In this document: piece by piece, positions 9,995 through 18,882 of the stretch
How the letters are laid out: each line of letters begins with the position of its first letter
How positions within the stretch are numbered: the stretch's first letter is position 1
Position numbers and translations under genes: made by a program
The notes under the pieces: generated by a model
What the model saw: only the letters and a program-made list of their open reading frames with translations
What the model was told of the DNA's origin: nothing
Databases searched by the model: none
Assembly: GCA_027622375.1 (NCBI GenBank)
Contig: JAQCAB010000002.1
Location: forward strand, 31,663-95,662
DNA length: 64,000 nt
DNA from: Bacteroidota bacterium
GTDB taxonomy: Bacteria > Bacteroidota > Ignavibacteria > UBA10030 > UBA8401
Reading direction: 5' to 3'

Positions 9995-11010
9995 TAATCA
10001 AAAGTATTTATTATCTAAAATTTAAATTAAAATTACACAATTCATTTAACTACGGAACTAAAAAAATATCATCCAAAAGTGGATATTATATAATAATTAT
10101 GGATGAGCTTGGTAATGCATCGCTTGGAGAAGCTTCGCCACTTAAAGAATTTAGCAAAGAGAGTTTAAAAAAAGTAAAACAAGATTTAATCCAAATTAAA
10201 AATGAATTAAGGATAATTAATTTATCAACCGATAGGTATTTTGATAAAAATAATATTTGTGCATCTGTAAGGTTTGGTATTGAAAGCGCAATTTTAAACT
10301 TATTGATAAAAAGAAAAGAGATTAAAATAAGCCCTAACAAGTCCGTAAGTGTAAATGCAGTTGTAGACTTAAAAAGTAAAAATTATATTTTAAATAATAT
10401 CAAAGAGTTGGTGGTAAATAAATACTCTACCGTTAAAATAAAAATAGGAAGAAAAAACTTTAGCGATGATTTTGAAATAATAAAATCAATTAAAGGTGTT
10501 TTCGGAAATAAATTAAAAATAAGAGCCGATGTAAATTCAAGCTGGAATAAAAGGGTGGCGATTAAAAACATTAACGCGTTAAATAAATTTAACTTGGAGT
10601 ATATTGAGGATCCATGTAAGTCGTTAAGTGATAATTTTGAAGTTTCAAAGAAAAGTAAAACACCCATCGCTCTTGATAAACCAATTAACAATTTAGCTAC
10701 GTTAAGGAAGTTAATTAAAGACAAGACGATTAACTTTTTAGTTATAAAGCCAATGATTATTGGTTCTGTTTTTGAATTAATTAAAATGATAAAACTCGCA
10801 AATAAGAAAAAAATAAAAATAATTATCTCATCTTCTTTCGAAACAAAGGTTGGACTAAAAACATTATCCATGCTTTCAACATTTGTTAACCATAATTACG
10901 CACATGGGCTTTCTGCTTCAAATTATATAAACAACCAGAAATCACAAAATGCATTAAATATTATTTGCGGAAAAATAAAATTAAGTAATCTGTTTACAAA
11001 TGCTAATTAA
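9991..11010 (+). CDS. menC: o-Succinylbenzoate synthase
   Basis: MenC dehydrates SHCHC to o-succinylbenzoate. It belongs to the enolase superfamily. In the 339-residue product I see the catalytic KIKIG lysine pair near residue 150, metal ligands in RADVN near 174, EYIEDP near 199 and IALDK near 226, and the second catalytic lysine in VIKPMIIG near 250. The family is divergent in sequence, so the assignment leans on these residues and on its place in the operon. The ATGA overlap with menA and a 10-base overlap with menE fit coupled translation. Confidence 0.88.
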   Translation: MIIKSIYYLKFKLKLHNSFNYGTKKISSKSGYYIIIMDELGNASLGEASPLKEFSKESLKKVKQDLIQIKNELRIINLSTDRYFDKNNICASVRFGIESAILNLLIKRKEIKISPNKSVSVNAVVDLKSKNYILNNIKELVVNKYSTVKIKIGRKNFSDDFEIIKSIKGVFGNKLKIRADVNSSWNKRVAIKNINALNKFNLEYIEDPCKSLSDNFEVSKKSKTPIALDKPINNLATLRKLIKDKTINFLVIKPMIIGSVFELIKMIKLANKKKIKIIISSSFETKVGLKTLSMLSTFVNHNYAHGLSASNYINNQKSQNALNIICGKIKLSNLFTNAN

Positions 11011-12439
11011 GCAATCGAGTAATTGTTGGCTTGAAAACACCGCTTTAAAACACCCAGAAAGAAAAGCGATAATTTCAGAGAATTATAGAATTACCTATAA
11101 AAAACTTCTTGAGAATGTTAAAACCACAGCTTCAAATCTTTATCAAATTGGAATTAGAAAAAAAGATAATGTATCAATTTTAATTGGCAACTCTAAAATA
11201 TTTCCAGAATTAATAAATGCAATTTGGTTTTTGGGAGCAACTCCAGTTCCAATCAGCACGCGATTAAATAAAAATGAAATTGAAGACCAATTAAAAATTG
11301 TAAAATCAAAATTTTTAATAATTGAAAATAATTTTAAAGCAAATTTGAAGCCACCCAAAAACATAAAAACCATTAAATGCAATGCTTTAAAATCTAGCAT
11401 TAAAATAAAACCTCATTCTTTAAAATTTAATTCAAAAAGCAATTCAGTTATATTATTTACTTCAGGGAGCACACAAAAACCAAAAGCAGTTGTTCATACT
11501 TTTAAAAATATGTATGAAAGCTGTAAAATGTTGGATAGAGAGATTAAGTTTAATAAAAATAATATTTGGCTAGCATCGCTTCCTTTTTATCACATTGGAG
11601 GATTTATGATTTTTGTGCGTTCTTTACTTTCTGCGACAACTCTCGCAATTCCAAAAAATAAAGAGGCACTATCAAAATCAATAAAAATATACAATCCAAC
11701 ATACATTTCAATTGTATCAACACAATTAAAAAAATTATTAGATGAAAACTCAGAGGTAAACAAAAATCTTAATAATGTTTTTTTAGGTGGAGGGCCACTT
11801 GAAATAAAATTATGCCGAAATGCAGTTTTAAAAGGATTTCCGATTACAAAAATTTTTGGTTCTACTGAAACATGTTCAATGATTTCAATATTAAAACCAG
11901 AAATGTTTGACAAAAAACCAATGTCGAGTGGAAAAATATTAATAGGGGTTGCTGTAAAAATTGTAGATAAAAATGGAAATATTTTAAAAAATAAAATTGG
12001 AGAATTAAAAATAAAAAGTAAAACTATGTTTAGGTGTTATTTTAATAATCCTAAAGTAAATTATTCTAATAAATTTTTTTATACAAATGATGTTGGTTGG
12101 ATTGATCCCGACGGCTATCTTTTTATAGATTCAAGAAAAGATGATATAATTATTTCTGGCGGGGAAAATATTTCTGCAGTGGAGGTTGAGCAAAAAATAA
12201 AGAATCTTACTGCTGTTAAAGATGCATTTGTTTTTGGATTAAAAGATGAAAAGTGGGGAGAGCTTGTTGCTGCAATTGTATCGTTAAAAATAAATATTTC
12301 TGAAGATGATTTAAGAAATAAACTAAAGAATAATATTTCTTCTTATAAAATTCCAAAAAAAATTCTTTTTATAAAATCAATTCCCAAAAACGAAATGGGA
12401 AAAATCAACAAAACCGAAATAATAAAATTATTTACTTAA
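11000..12439 (+). CDS. menE: o-Succinylbenzoate-CoA ligase
   Basis: MenE activates o-succinylbenzoate to its CoA thioester. The 479-residue protein is an ANL-superfamily adenylating enzyme: the phosphate loop FTSGSTQKPKAV near residue 151, FGSTETCS near 288, and the hinge region SGGENISAVEVE near 386. The C-terminal lysine expected for adenylation sits in NEMGKINKTE. It is the last gene of the men operon and overlaps the convergent thioesterase gene by eight bases, so the two transcripts are complementary at their 3' ends. Confidence 0.93.
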   Translation: MLIKQSSNCWLENTALKHPERKAIISENYRITYKKLLENVKTTASNLYQIGIRKKDNVSILIGNSKIFPELINAIWFLGATPVPISTRLNKNEIEDQLKIVKSKFLIIENNFKANLKPPKNIKTIKCNALKSSIKIKPHSLKFNSKSNSVILFTSGSTQKPKAVVHTFKNMYESCKMLDREIKFNKNNIWLASLPFYHIGGFMIFVRSLLSATTLAIPKNKEALSKSIKIYNPTYISIVSTQLKKLLDENSEVNKNLNNVFLGGGPLEIKLCRNAVLKGFPITKIFGSTETCSMISILKPEMFDKKPMSSGKILIGVAVKIVDKNGNILKNKIGELKIKSKTMFRCYFNNPKVNYSNKFFYTNDVGWIDPDGYLFIDSRKDDIIISGGENISAVEVEQKIKNLTAVKDAFVFGLKDEKWGELVAAIVSLKINISEDDLRNKLKNNISSYKIPKKILFIKSIPKNEMGKINKTEIIKLFT

Positions 12440-12833
12440 GATGTTTTTCTAGTTTTGTTTTTAACTCTACAGGGATTCTGATTTTTTTAAAATTCTTTTT
12501 TAAAACCGAAACATGAACCGTTTCAACTTTTGCAGTAAGCTCATTCTTTTTATTATAAAAAGAGTAACTTACCTCAAAAGAAAAATCTTTTAACTGAGAA
12601 ACAAATAATTTTATTTTAATCTTCTCACCAATCAGCATTGGCTTCAAAAAATTTGCATTTGCTTTAAATATTGGCAAAACATAATCACGATCTAAAAAGA
12701 CATTTCTGTCAGGAAATAATTTCCACATAAACTCCTCATAGGCGATATGCGCATATTTAAAAATATTACCGTAAAAAGAGATCCCCGCGGGATCACCATC
12801 AAAAAAGTAAATTCTAATTTTAGTTGTAAACAT
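12432..12833 (-). CDS. menI: Hotdog-fold thioesterase, probable 1,4-dihydroxy-2-naphthoyl-CoA hydrolase
   Basis: This is a 133-residue single-domain hotdog protein of the 4-hydroxybenzoyl-CoA thioesterase family. The conserved opening FFDGDPAGISFYGN, residues 9-22, contains the catalytic aspartate of the 4HBT type. Between MenB and MenA a DHNA-CoA hydrolase is required, and no other gene of the men operon can supply it. Its position tail-to-tail with menE makes it the likely MenI. That function is inference; YbgC-like thioesterases look similar. It is transcribed toward menE from a 69-base intergenic region shared with hldD. Confidence 0.7.
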   Translation of the reverse strand: MFTTKIRIYFFDGDPAGISFYGNIFKYAHIAYEEFMWKLFPDRNVFLDRDYVLPIFKANANFLKPMLIGEKIKIKLFVSQLKDFSFEVSYSFYNKKNELTAKVETVHVSVLKKNFKKIRIPVELKTKLEKHLK

Positions 12834-12902
12834 TTAGTAATTTATTAATGATTAAGTAACATTAATAACAAAATAATTTCATATTATTTCATTAAATAAA
12901 AA

Positions 12903-13883
12903 ATGAATAACGATAAATTAATTGTTGTAACCGGCGCTGCAGGCTTTATTGGTAGTTGTTTGGTTAAAAAATTAAATATTGAAAACCACACAAACTTAGT
13001 TCTTGTTGATGATTTTGAAGCTTTACAAAAAGCGCCGAACCTTATTGGTAAAAATTATTCCTTAAAAGTTGAAAGAAAAAATTTTCATAATTGGCTAAAA
13101 GAATATGGAAAAAACATTTCTTTTATATTCCACATTGGCGCACGTACAGATACAACCGAAACCAACAAATCAATATTTGATGAATTAAATTATTTATTCA
13201 GCCAAAAAACTTTTCAATTTGCAACTGAAAATAGTATTCCAATTTTATATGCATCCTCTGCTGCAACTTATGGTAATGGCGAAAATGGATATGACGATGA
13301 CCATAAATTAATTTACAATCTAAAACCAATGAATCCTTACGGAGATTCTAAAAATGAATTTGATAAATGGGTTCTTTCTCAAAATAAATTCCCTCCATTT
13401 TGGTGTGGTTTAAAATTTTTTAATGTTTATGGCCCAAACGAATCTCATAAAAAAAGAATGGCTTCCGTTGTGCTTCATTCTTTTGATCAAATAAAAAATT
13501 TTGGGAAGGTAAAGCTTTTTCGTTCACATAATCCAAATTATAAAGATGGCGAACAAAAAAGAGATTTTATTTATGTCAAAGATCTGATTGATATTTGTTA
13601 CTATTTTTATAAAACTCAAAATAAAAATGGAATTTATAATCTTGGAACCGGAAAAGCCCGAACATTTTTAGATTTGGTTAATTTAATTTTTAAGGCAATC
13701 GATAAAAAACCAGAAATTGAATTTATAGATACCCCTCTTGATATTCGCGATACATATCAATATTTTACTGAAGCAGTTGTAACTAAATTAAGAAGCGCTG
13801 GCTACACAAACAATTTTACCCCTATTGAAGATGGCGTAACGGATTACATTAAAAATTATTTAATCACAAAAAAATATTATTAA
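12903..13883 (+). CDS. hldD: ADP-L-glycero-D-manno-heptose 6-epimerase
   Basis: HldD epimerises ADP-D-glycero-D-manno-heptose to the L,D form used in the lipopolysaccharide inner core. The 326-residue protein is an extended short-chain dehydrogenase: GAAGFIGS near residue 12 binds NADP, ASSAATYGNG near 118 holds the catalytic serine/threonine region, and PYGDSKNEFD near 149 has the YxxxK pair. The C-terminal IRDTYQYFTEA is a close variant of the HldD signature. It implies a Gram-negative envelope with heptose. The next gene starts one base after its stop. Confidence 0.88.
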   Translation: MNNDKLIVVTGAAGFIGSCLVKKLNIENHTNLVLVDDFEALQKAPNLIGKNYSLKVERKNFHNWLKEYGKNISFIFHIGARTDTTETNKSIFDELNYLFSQKTFQFATENSIPILYASSAATYGNGENGYDDDHKLIYNLKPMNPYGDSKNEFDKWVLSQNKFPPFWCGLKFFNVYGPNESHKKRMASVVLHSFDQIKNFGKVKLFRSHNPNYKDGEQKRDFIYVKDLIDICYYFYKTQNKNGIYNLGTGKARTFLDLVNLIFKAIDKKPEIEFIDTPLDIRDTYQYFTEAVVTKLRSAGYTNNFTPIEDGVTDYIKNYLITKKYY

Positions 13884-13884
13884 G

Positions 13885-14685
13885 ATGATAAAATTCAATT
13901 CAAAAAATATTAATATAACTTCAATAATAATTTTAATCTTAGTTTCAATAATCTCAATTGCATCTTCTGGCGGGATTGTTGGTAAAACTAAAAAAAATGG
14001 AAATGGTTGTACTTGCCATAATACTAATTTGACAACTGCGGTTTCTGTAATAATTAATGGGCCATCTGAATTAAAAGTTGGTGAAACCGGAACTTTTTCA
14101 GTGGCAATTTCTGGCGGACCACTTTCCGCAGCAGGTGTAAATATTGCTGCAACTGGTGGAACTCTTTCCACAATTTCAGGAGAAGGACTTCAATTTATAA
14201 ATGATGAACTTACTCAAACCCAACCAAAAACTCCAACAACAAACACAGTAACTTTTCAATTTAAGTTTACTGCGCCAAATCAAACAGGAAGTGCAACAAT
14301 TTACGCAACAGCAAATAGTGTTAATTTGTCAAGCACAAATGCTGGTGATCAATGGAATAATAGTTCAAATAAAACTCTTACAATAACACCAACAACAAAT
14401 ATTGCAGATAAAACTCTTCCAATAAATTTTTCACTCGAACAAAATTATCCCAATCCATTTAACCCATCAACTACAATTCAATATTCAATTGTAAAAGAAA
14501 ATCTTACAACGCTCGAAATTATTAATGAATCAGGTGTTATTATTGATAAAATTATAAGTGAAGTAAAAAGGGCAGGTACTTATAAAATATCTTTTAACGC
14601 AAATAATTTACCGACAGGTGTTTATTATTATAGATTAAAATCAGGAAGTGAATCAGTTATTAAAAAAATGATTTTTTTAAAATAA
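13885..14685 (+). CDS. Secreted protein with choice-of-anchor V-like domain and type IX sorting domain
   Basis: This is a 266-residue exported protein. An N-terminal hydrophobic segment, residues 10-29, is followed by SSGGIVG and the cysteine motif GCTCHN near residue 43. The opening resembles the choice-of-anchor V/Reeler-like secreted domains that carry a GxCxxCH-like motif and then a beta-sandwich (VIINGPSELKVGETGTFSV, then TFQFKFTAP). The last 85 residues are a type IX C-terminal domain (LEQNYPNPFNPSTTIQYSI to KKMIFLK). The function is unknown. The cysteines are spaced C-x-C-H rather than C-x-x-C-H, so c-type haem binding is doubtful. It starts one base after hldD, so it is probably co-transcribed with it. 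Confidence 0.7.
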   Translation: MIKFNSKNINITSIIILILVSIISIASSGGIVGKTKKNGNGCTCHNTNLTTAVSVIINGPSELKVGETGTFSVAISGGPLSAAGVNIAATGGTLSTISGEGLQFINDELTQTQPKTPTTNTVTFQFKFTAPNQTGSATIYATANSVNLSSTNAGDQWNNSSNKTLTITPTTNIADKTLPINFSLEQNYPNPFNPSTTIQYSIVKENLTTLEIINESGVIIDKIISEVKRAGTYKISFNANNLPTGVYYYRLKSGSESVIKKMIFLK

Positions 14686-14696
14686 AAACAGTACAC

Positions 14697-14704
14697 TATC
14701 TTTA
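14697..14704 (+). promoter_or_regulatory. Possible -7 promoter box upstream of the phosphate uptake pair
   Basis: TATCTTTA differs by one base from the Bacteroidetes -7 consensus TAnnTTTG and lies 42 bases before the ATG of the DUF47 gene, just after the stop of the preceding gene. No convincing TTG box is seen 20 bases upstream, so this is only a weak call. Confidence 0.25.
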
Positions 14705-14745
14705 CAGCATAAGTTAAATTAACATAATTAAATAAGAGGGCAACC

Positions 14746-15390
14746 ATGAAATTCGACAAAATTATTAAAGCGTTTCTTCCTAAGGAAGATCATTTTTACA
14801 AACTATTTGAAGAAGCATCGATAACGTTAGTTAAAGGGGCAGGGCTTTTAAGAAAACTACCTTCAGCAAGTATAAATGAGCGGCAAGCAATCGCTCAACA
14901 AATTAGTGATTGTGAACATGAATGCGATTTGATCTCTCATAAAATTTTTAGCGAATTAGACAGAACTTTTTTAACTCCATTCGATCGTGAGGATGTGTAT
15001 AAACTTACATCTTCTGTAGATGAAATTATGGATTATATGGATGGCGCAGCGCGCAGATTTACATATTATAAATTGGAAGTATGTCCTCCCGAAATGGTTA
15101 AGTTAATTGAAATTCTAGCTACCTCAGTTGAAGAAGTTCATCGTGGCATTCAGTCAGTTCGCAATTTAAATGATCGCGAATTAATGCAGCGCGCAATCAA
15201 AAAAATTAACACTTACGAAAATGAAGCTGATTTTATTTATGAACACGCAATCGCAGATTTATTTGAAACAGAAAAAGATGCAATTAAATTAATAAAATTG
15301 AAAGAAATTTATTACGGCCTTGAAACCGCATCCGATAAATGTGAAGACACTGCAAATGTTTTAGAGTCAATCTTAATTAAACACGCTTAA
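14746..15390 (+). CDS. DUF47/PhoU-like phosphate transport accessory protein
   Basis: This 214-residue, mostly helical protein of the DUF47 (PhoU-like) family opens with MKFDKIIKAFLPKEDHFYKLFEEAS. It has the EHECDLISHKIFSELDRTFLTPFDREDVY segment (parts at residues 56-85) and EDTANVLESI near the C terminus, both typical of the family. Members sit beside Pit-type phosphate transporters and are thought to modulate them. That arrangement is seen here, with the transporter starting 18 bases downstream. A clear Shine-Dalgarno sequence (AAGAGGG) precedes the ATG by six bases. Confidence 0.9.
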   Translation: MKFDKIIKAFLPKEDHFYKLFEEASITLVKGAGLLRKLPSASINERQAIAQQISDCEHECDLISHKIFSELDRTFLTPFDREDVYKLTSSVDEIMDYMDGAARRFTYYKLEVCPPEMVKLIEILATSVEEVHRGIQSVRNLNDRELMQRAIKKINTYENEADFIYEHAIADLFETEKDAIKLIKLKEIYYGLETASDKCEDTANVLESILIKHA

Positions 15391-15408
15391 TTAAATTAAA
15401 ATTTTTTT

Positions 15409-16401
15409 ATGCCAGAATATTCCTTCGGTTTATATTTAGTTTTATTTTTAGTTCTCGCCGCTGAATTTGTAAATGGTTGGACCGATGCTCCAAATGCAAT
15501 TGCAACAGTAGTTTCAACTCGAGTACTTTCTCCACGGAAAGCAGTTGTGCTCGCAACACTATTAAATATTGCCGGTGCTTTTATTGGAACCGCTGTTGCT
15601 ACAACAATCGGCAAAGGTATTGTTGAAGCAAAAGTAATTAATTTAACTACAATTGGCGCCGCTATGGTTTCAATTGTAACTTGGAGTACAATTGCTTGGA
15701 GGTATGGTTTACCAACAAGTGAAAGTCATGCGCTTGTTTCTGGTTTAACTGGCGCAGGCCTTGCAACTGCTGGACCAAGTGCCTTACTTTGGAGTGGTTG
15801 GGAAAAAGTTTTATATGGAATTATGTTTTCAACTTTCCTTGGTTTTTTTGGCGGACTTATTATTATCATTGCAATTTACTGGTCTTGTAAAAGAGTTTCT
15901 CCGGGGAAAGTAAAAAGAGTGTTTGGTAAACTTCAAATTCTTTCTGCAGCTTTTATGGCATTGGGGCATGGAAATAATGATGGTCAAAAATTTATTGGAG
16001 CTTTTACATTAGCACTTTTCCTTGGTGGGATTTTACCAGTTTTTGCAATTCCAGTTTGGGTAATTATTCTTTGTTCAGTTGTAATGGGAATTGGCACATC
16101 AGTTGGCGGTTACAGAATTATTAAAACAATGGGGATGAAAATTGTTCACTTAGAACCATATCAAGGTTTTGCTGCAGAAACAGGAGCGGCAATAACTATT
16201 CAGATTGCATCAGCTTTTGGGATTCCATTAAGCACAACACACACAATTTCAACTTCTATTATTGGAGCTGGCTCGGCAAAACGTTTGTCCGCAGTTCGTT
16301 GGGGAGTTGTAAGAGAAATTGTAATGGCTTGGGTTTTAACATTTCCAATTTGTGGTGGAATAAGTTATTTGGTTTGTATTATTTTTCAAAATTTATTCTA
16401 A
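15409..16401 (+). CDS. pit: Inorganic phosphate transporter, Pit family
   Basis: This is a 330-residue integral membrane protein with about ten hydrophobic segments. It has the two inverted PiT signature regions: GWTDAPNAIATVVSTRVLSP near residue 23, and ALGHGNNDGQKFIG near 184. Pit carriers import metal-phosphate complexes, driven by protons or sodium. It follows the DUF47 gene in the same direction with an 18-base gap, the standard low-affinity phosphate uptake pair. Confidence 0.93.
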   Translation: MPEYSFGLYLVLFLVLAAEFVNGWTDAPNAIATVVSTRVLSPRKAVVLATLLNIAGAFIGTAVATTIGKGIVEAKVINLTTIGAAMVSIVTWSTIAWRYGLPTSESHALVSGLTGAGLATAGPSALLWSGWEKVLYGIMFSTFLGFFGGLIIIIAIYWSCKRVSPGKVKRVFGKLQILSAAFMALGHGNNDGQKFIGAFTLALFLGGILPVFAIPVWVIILCSVVMGIGTSVGGYRIIKTMGMKIVHLEPYQGFAAETGAAITIQIASAFGIPLSTTHTISTSIIGAGSAKRLSAVRWGVVREIVMAWVLTFPICGGISYLVCIIFQNLF

Positions 16402-16463
16402 AAATTAAAATTTTCTTTTAGTAATAAATTTACTTTGCTATTTTCAAGTGAAAGGAAAATTTT

Positions 16464-18095
16464 ATGCTGAAAACAAAGTTTTTACAAATTTTTAGTTTTA
16501 TATTTTTATTCCTCACCACTTCAAATTCAAACCTTTTACTTGCGCAAGAAAATGAGCGTTCAATTCAAAGCGCACCACCTCGCGCTGAGGGAGATGGTCC
16601 ATTTAATAGATTAATAATTCGCGGGGCAACTATGATTGACGGCACCGGATCACCACCAATGGGCCCAGTTGATATAGTTGTTGAAAAAAATAAAATTGTA
16701 AATATTGTAAATGTGGGTTATCCCGGTTTGGCTATAAATGATAAACAGCGTCCCAAAGCAAACAAAGATGATAAAGAACTTGATGCAAGTGGAATGTATA
16801 TTCTTCCCGGCTTTGTTGATATGCATGGACACATCGGGGGTAAACAACAAGGCACACCTGCAGAATATGTTTTCAAACTTTGGATGGGGCATGGGATTAC
16901 AACGATTCGTGATCCAGGTAGCGGGAATGGACTTGATTGGACAAAAGAGCATAAATTAAAAAGTGAAAAAAATGAAATTACGGCACCACGTATTGCGATG
17001 TACGTTGGATTTGGAATGGGACACAAAGGACCAATCTCAACACCTGAACAAGCACGTGCTTGGGTGGCAGATGTTGCAAAAAAAGGAGCAGATGGTTTAA
17101 AACTTAATTCTCATCCGCCAGAAATTATGGCAGCAACAATTGATGAGACAAAAAAACAAGGTATTAGAACTGCGGCTCATCACGCTCAAATGGGAGTTGC
17201 AAGAATGAATGTTTTGAATTCAGCTCGACTTGGTTTAACAACAATGGAACATTGGTATGGTTTACCAGAAGCACTTTTTACAGATCGCACAATTCAAGAT
17301 TACCCACTTGATTATAATTATTCGAACGAACAACATCGTTTTGCAAATGCTGGAAATCTTTGGAAGCAAGCAGCTCCTCCATTTAGCGCGCATTGGAATA
17401 AAGTTATGAATGAATTAATCGATCTTGATTTCACTATTGTTCCGACAATGACGATATACGAAGCTAACAGAGATTTAATGTTGCAATACAGAGCCGAGTG
17501 GCACGAAGAATATACATTACCATCTCTTTGGGAATTTTATAAACCAAATCGCGCGGCACATGGATCATATTGGTTTAATTGGGGAACAGAAGAAGAAGTT
17601 GCATGGAAAAATAATTTTCATTTGTGGATGCAATTTATAAATGAATACAAAAATCGTGGTGGTAGAGTTGCAGCAGGGAGCGACGCAGGTTACATTTATA
17701 AACTTTATGGATTTGGTTTTATTCGTGAATTAGAATTATTACGCGAAGCAGGCTTTCATCCACTTGAAGTTATTCGAGCGGGAACCTTAAAAGGTGCCGA
17801 AGCACTTGGCTATGATGATAAAATCGGAACAATTGAAATTGGAAAACTTGCAGACTTTGCAATTTTAGAAGAAAATCCTTTACAAAATTTAAAAACACTT
17901 TATGGAACTGGCGCATTAAAATTAAATGATAATAATGAACCAACAAGAGTTGGTGGTGTTAAATACACAATTAAGGATGGAATAATTTACGATGCAAAAA
18001 AATTATTATCTGATGTTCGTGAAATTGTAAAAGAGGCAAAAATTAAATCAGGAAAACAAATTAATATTCCAGGAAAAGCACCGGCAGCAAATTAA
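16464..18095 (+). CDS. Secreted amidohydrolase family protein
   Basis: This 543-residue protein has an N-terminal signal peptide ending near LLLAQ (residue 28). The amidohydrolase TIM-barrel metal site is visible: DMHGHIGG near residue 120 (HxH), the lysine region KLNSHPP near 215, AAHHAQ near 235, EHWYG near 263 and the aspartate in AGSDAGYIYK near 407. The C-terminal KIGTIEIGKLADFAILEENPL is the usual composite-domain return. Family members hydrolyse amide or C-N bonds with one or two metals; the substrate is not apparent. The start is ATG at 16464, preceded by AAAGGA at 16451-16456. It ends one base before a convergent SDR gene. Confidence 0.85.
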   Translation: MLKTKFLQIFSFIFLFLTTSNSNLLLAQENERSIQSAPPRAEGDGPFNRLIIRGATMIDGTGSPPMGPVDIVVEKNKIVNIVNVGYPGLAINDKQRPKANKDDKELDASGMYILPGFVDMHGHIGGKQQGTPAEYVFKLWMGHGITTIRDPGSGNGLDWTKEHKLKSEKNEITAPRIAMYVGFGMGHKGPISTPEQARAWVADVAKKGADGLKLNSHPPEIMAATIDETKKQGIRTAAHHAQMGVARMNVLNSARLGLTTMEHWYGLPEALFTDRTIQDYPLDYNYSNEQHRFANAGNLWKQAAPPFSAHWNKVMNELIDLDFTIVPTMTIYEANRDLMLQYRAEWHEEYTLPSLWEFYKPNRAAHGSYWFNWGTEEEVAWKNNFHLWMQFINEYKNRGGRVAAGSDAGYIYKLYGFGFIRELELLREAGFHPLEVIRAGTLKGAEALGYDDKIGTIEIGKLADFAILEENPLQNLKTLYGTGALKLNDNNEPTRVGGVKYTIKDGIIYDAKKLLSDVREIVKEAKIKSGKQINIPGKAPAAN

Positions 18096-18096
18096 T

Positions 18097-18873
18097 TTAT
18101 TTTTTTTCTCTGTGGACATGCCAAAGCGAAGCTTGCGCAGTTGGCATTACAATTAATTCTTGAATATTAACATGTAGGGGTCTTGTAACTGCGAATAAAA
18201 TTGTATCTGCTACATCTTTTCCAAATAGCGGAGTCATTCCCTCATAAGGTCTTTTTGCTTTTTCTTTATCTCCGCGATAACGAACAATTGAAAATTCTGT
18301 TTCAACTAATCCGGGATCAATTGAAGTTGCACGAACATTTGTTCCAAGTAAATCCATTCGTAACCCCTGAGTAAATGAATTAACAAAAAACTTAGTTGCG
18401 CTATAAACATTCCCAGCAGGATATGTAAAATGCCCTGCTATTGAACCAAGATTCACAATATGACCACTATTTCTTTTAATCATATCTGGTAAAATTAATC
18501 TGGTTAAATAAAGTAATCCCTTTATATTTGTGTCGATCATTTCTTCCCAGTCAATAATTTTAGAATTTTGAACTGTATTTAATCCCCGAGAAAGACCTGC
18601 ATTATTAACGAGGATGTCAATTTTTTTCCACTCTTCCGGTAAATTATTTATTACGCTTGCAGTTTTTTTATAACTTCGTATATCAAGTTGTATCGTTTTT
18701 ATTTCAGTTTTGAATTGAGATTTTAAATTTTTAGATATCTTGAGTAATAAATTTTTACGACGAGCAATTAAAATTAATCGGGCACCATTTTGAGCAAATA
18801 GTTTTGCGGTTGCTTCACCAATTCCACTACTTGCACCTGTAATTAATACTGTTTTATTTTTTAATGATTTCAT
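18097..18873 (-). CDS. Short-chain dehydrogenase/reductase (YdfG-like)
   Basis: This is a 258-residue classical SDR: cofactor motif TGASSGIGEA at residues 12-21, NNAGLSRG near 91, catalytic serine in NLGSIAGHF near 142, and the tyrosine/lysine pair in YSATK near 157. The ARR motif after strand 2 suggests NADP preference. It resembles YdfG-type 3-hydroxy acid or serine dehydrogenases, but the substrate cannot be assigned. It follows the membrane-protein gene at 18883 with a nine-base gap, so it may share that transcript. Confidence 0.85.
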   Translation of the reverse strand: MKSLKNKTVLITGASSGIGEATAKLFAQNGARLILIARRKNLLLKISKNLKSQFKTEIKTIQLDIRSYKKTASVINNLPEEWKKIDILVNNAGLSRGLNTVQNSKIIDWEEMIDTNIKGLLYLTRLILPDMIKRNSGHIVNLGSIAGHFTYPAGNVYSATKFFVNSFTQGLRMDLLGTNVRATSIDPGLVETEFSIVRYRGDKEKAKRPYEGMTPLFGKDVADTILFAVTRPLHVNIQELIVMPTAQASLWHVHREKK

Positions 18874-18882
18874 TTTTAAAAT

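Noticed and set aside
10383..10871. A 162-codon antisense frame opposite menC
   Set aside because: Composition follows the menC codons, and there is no start signal or homology-like motif.
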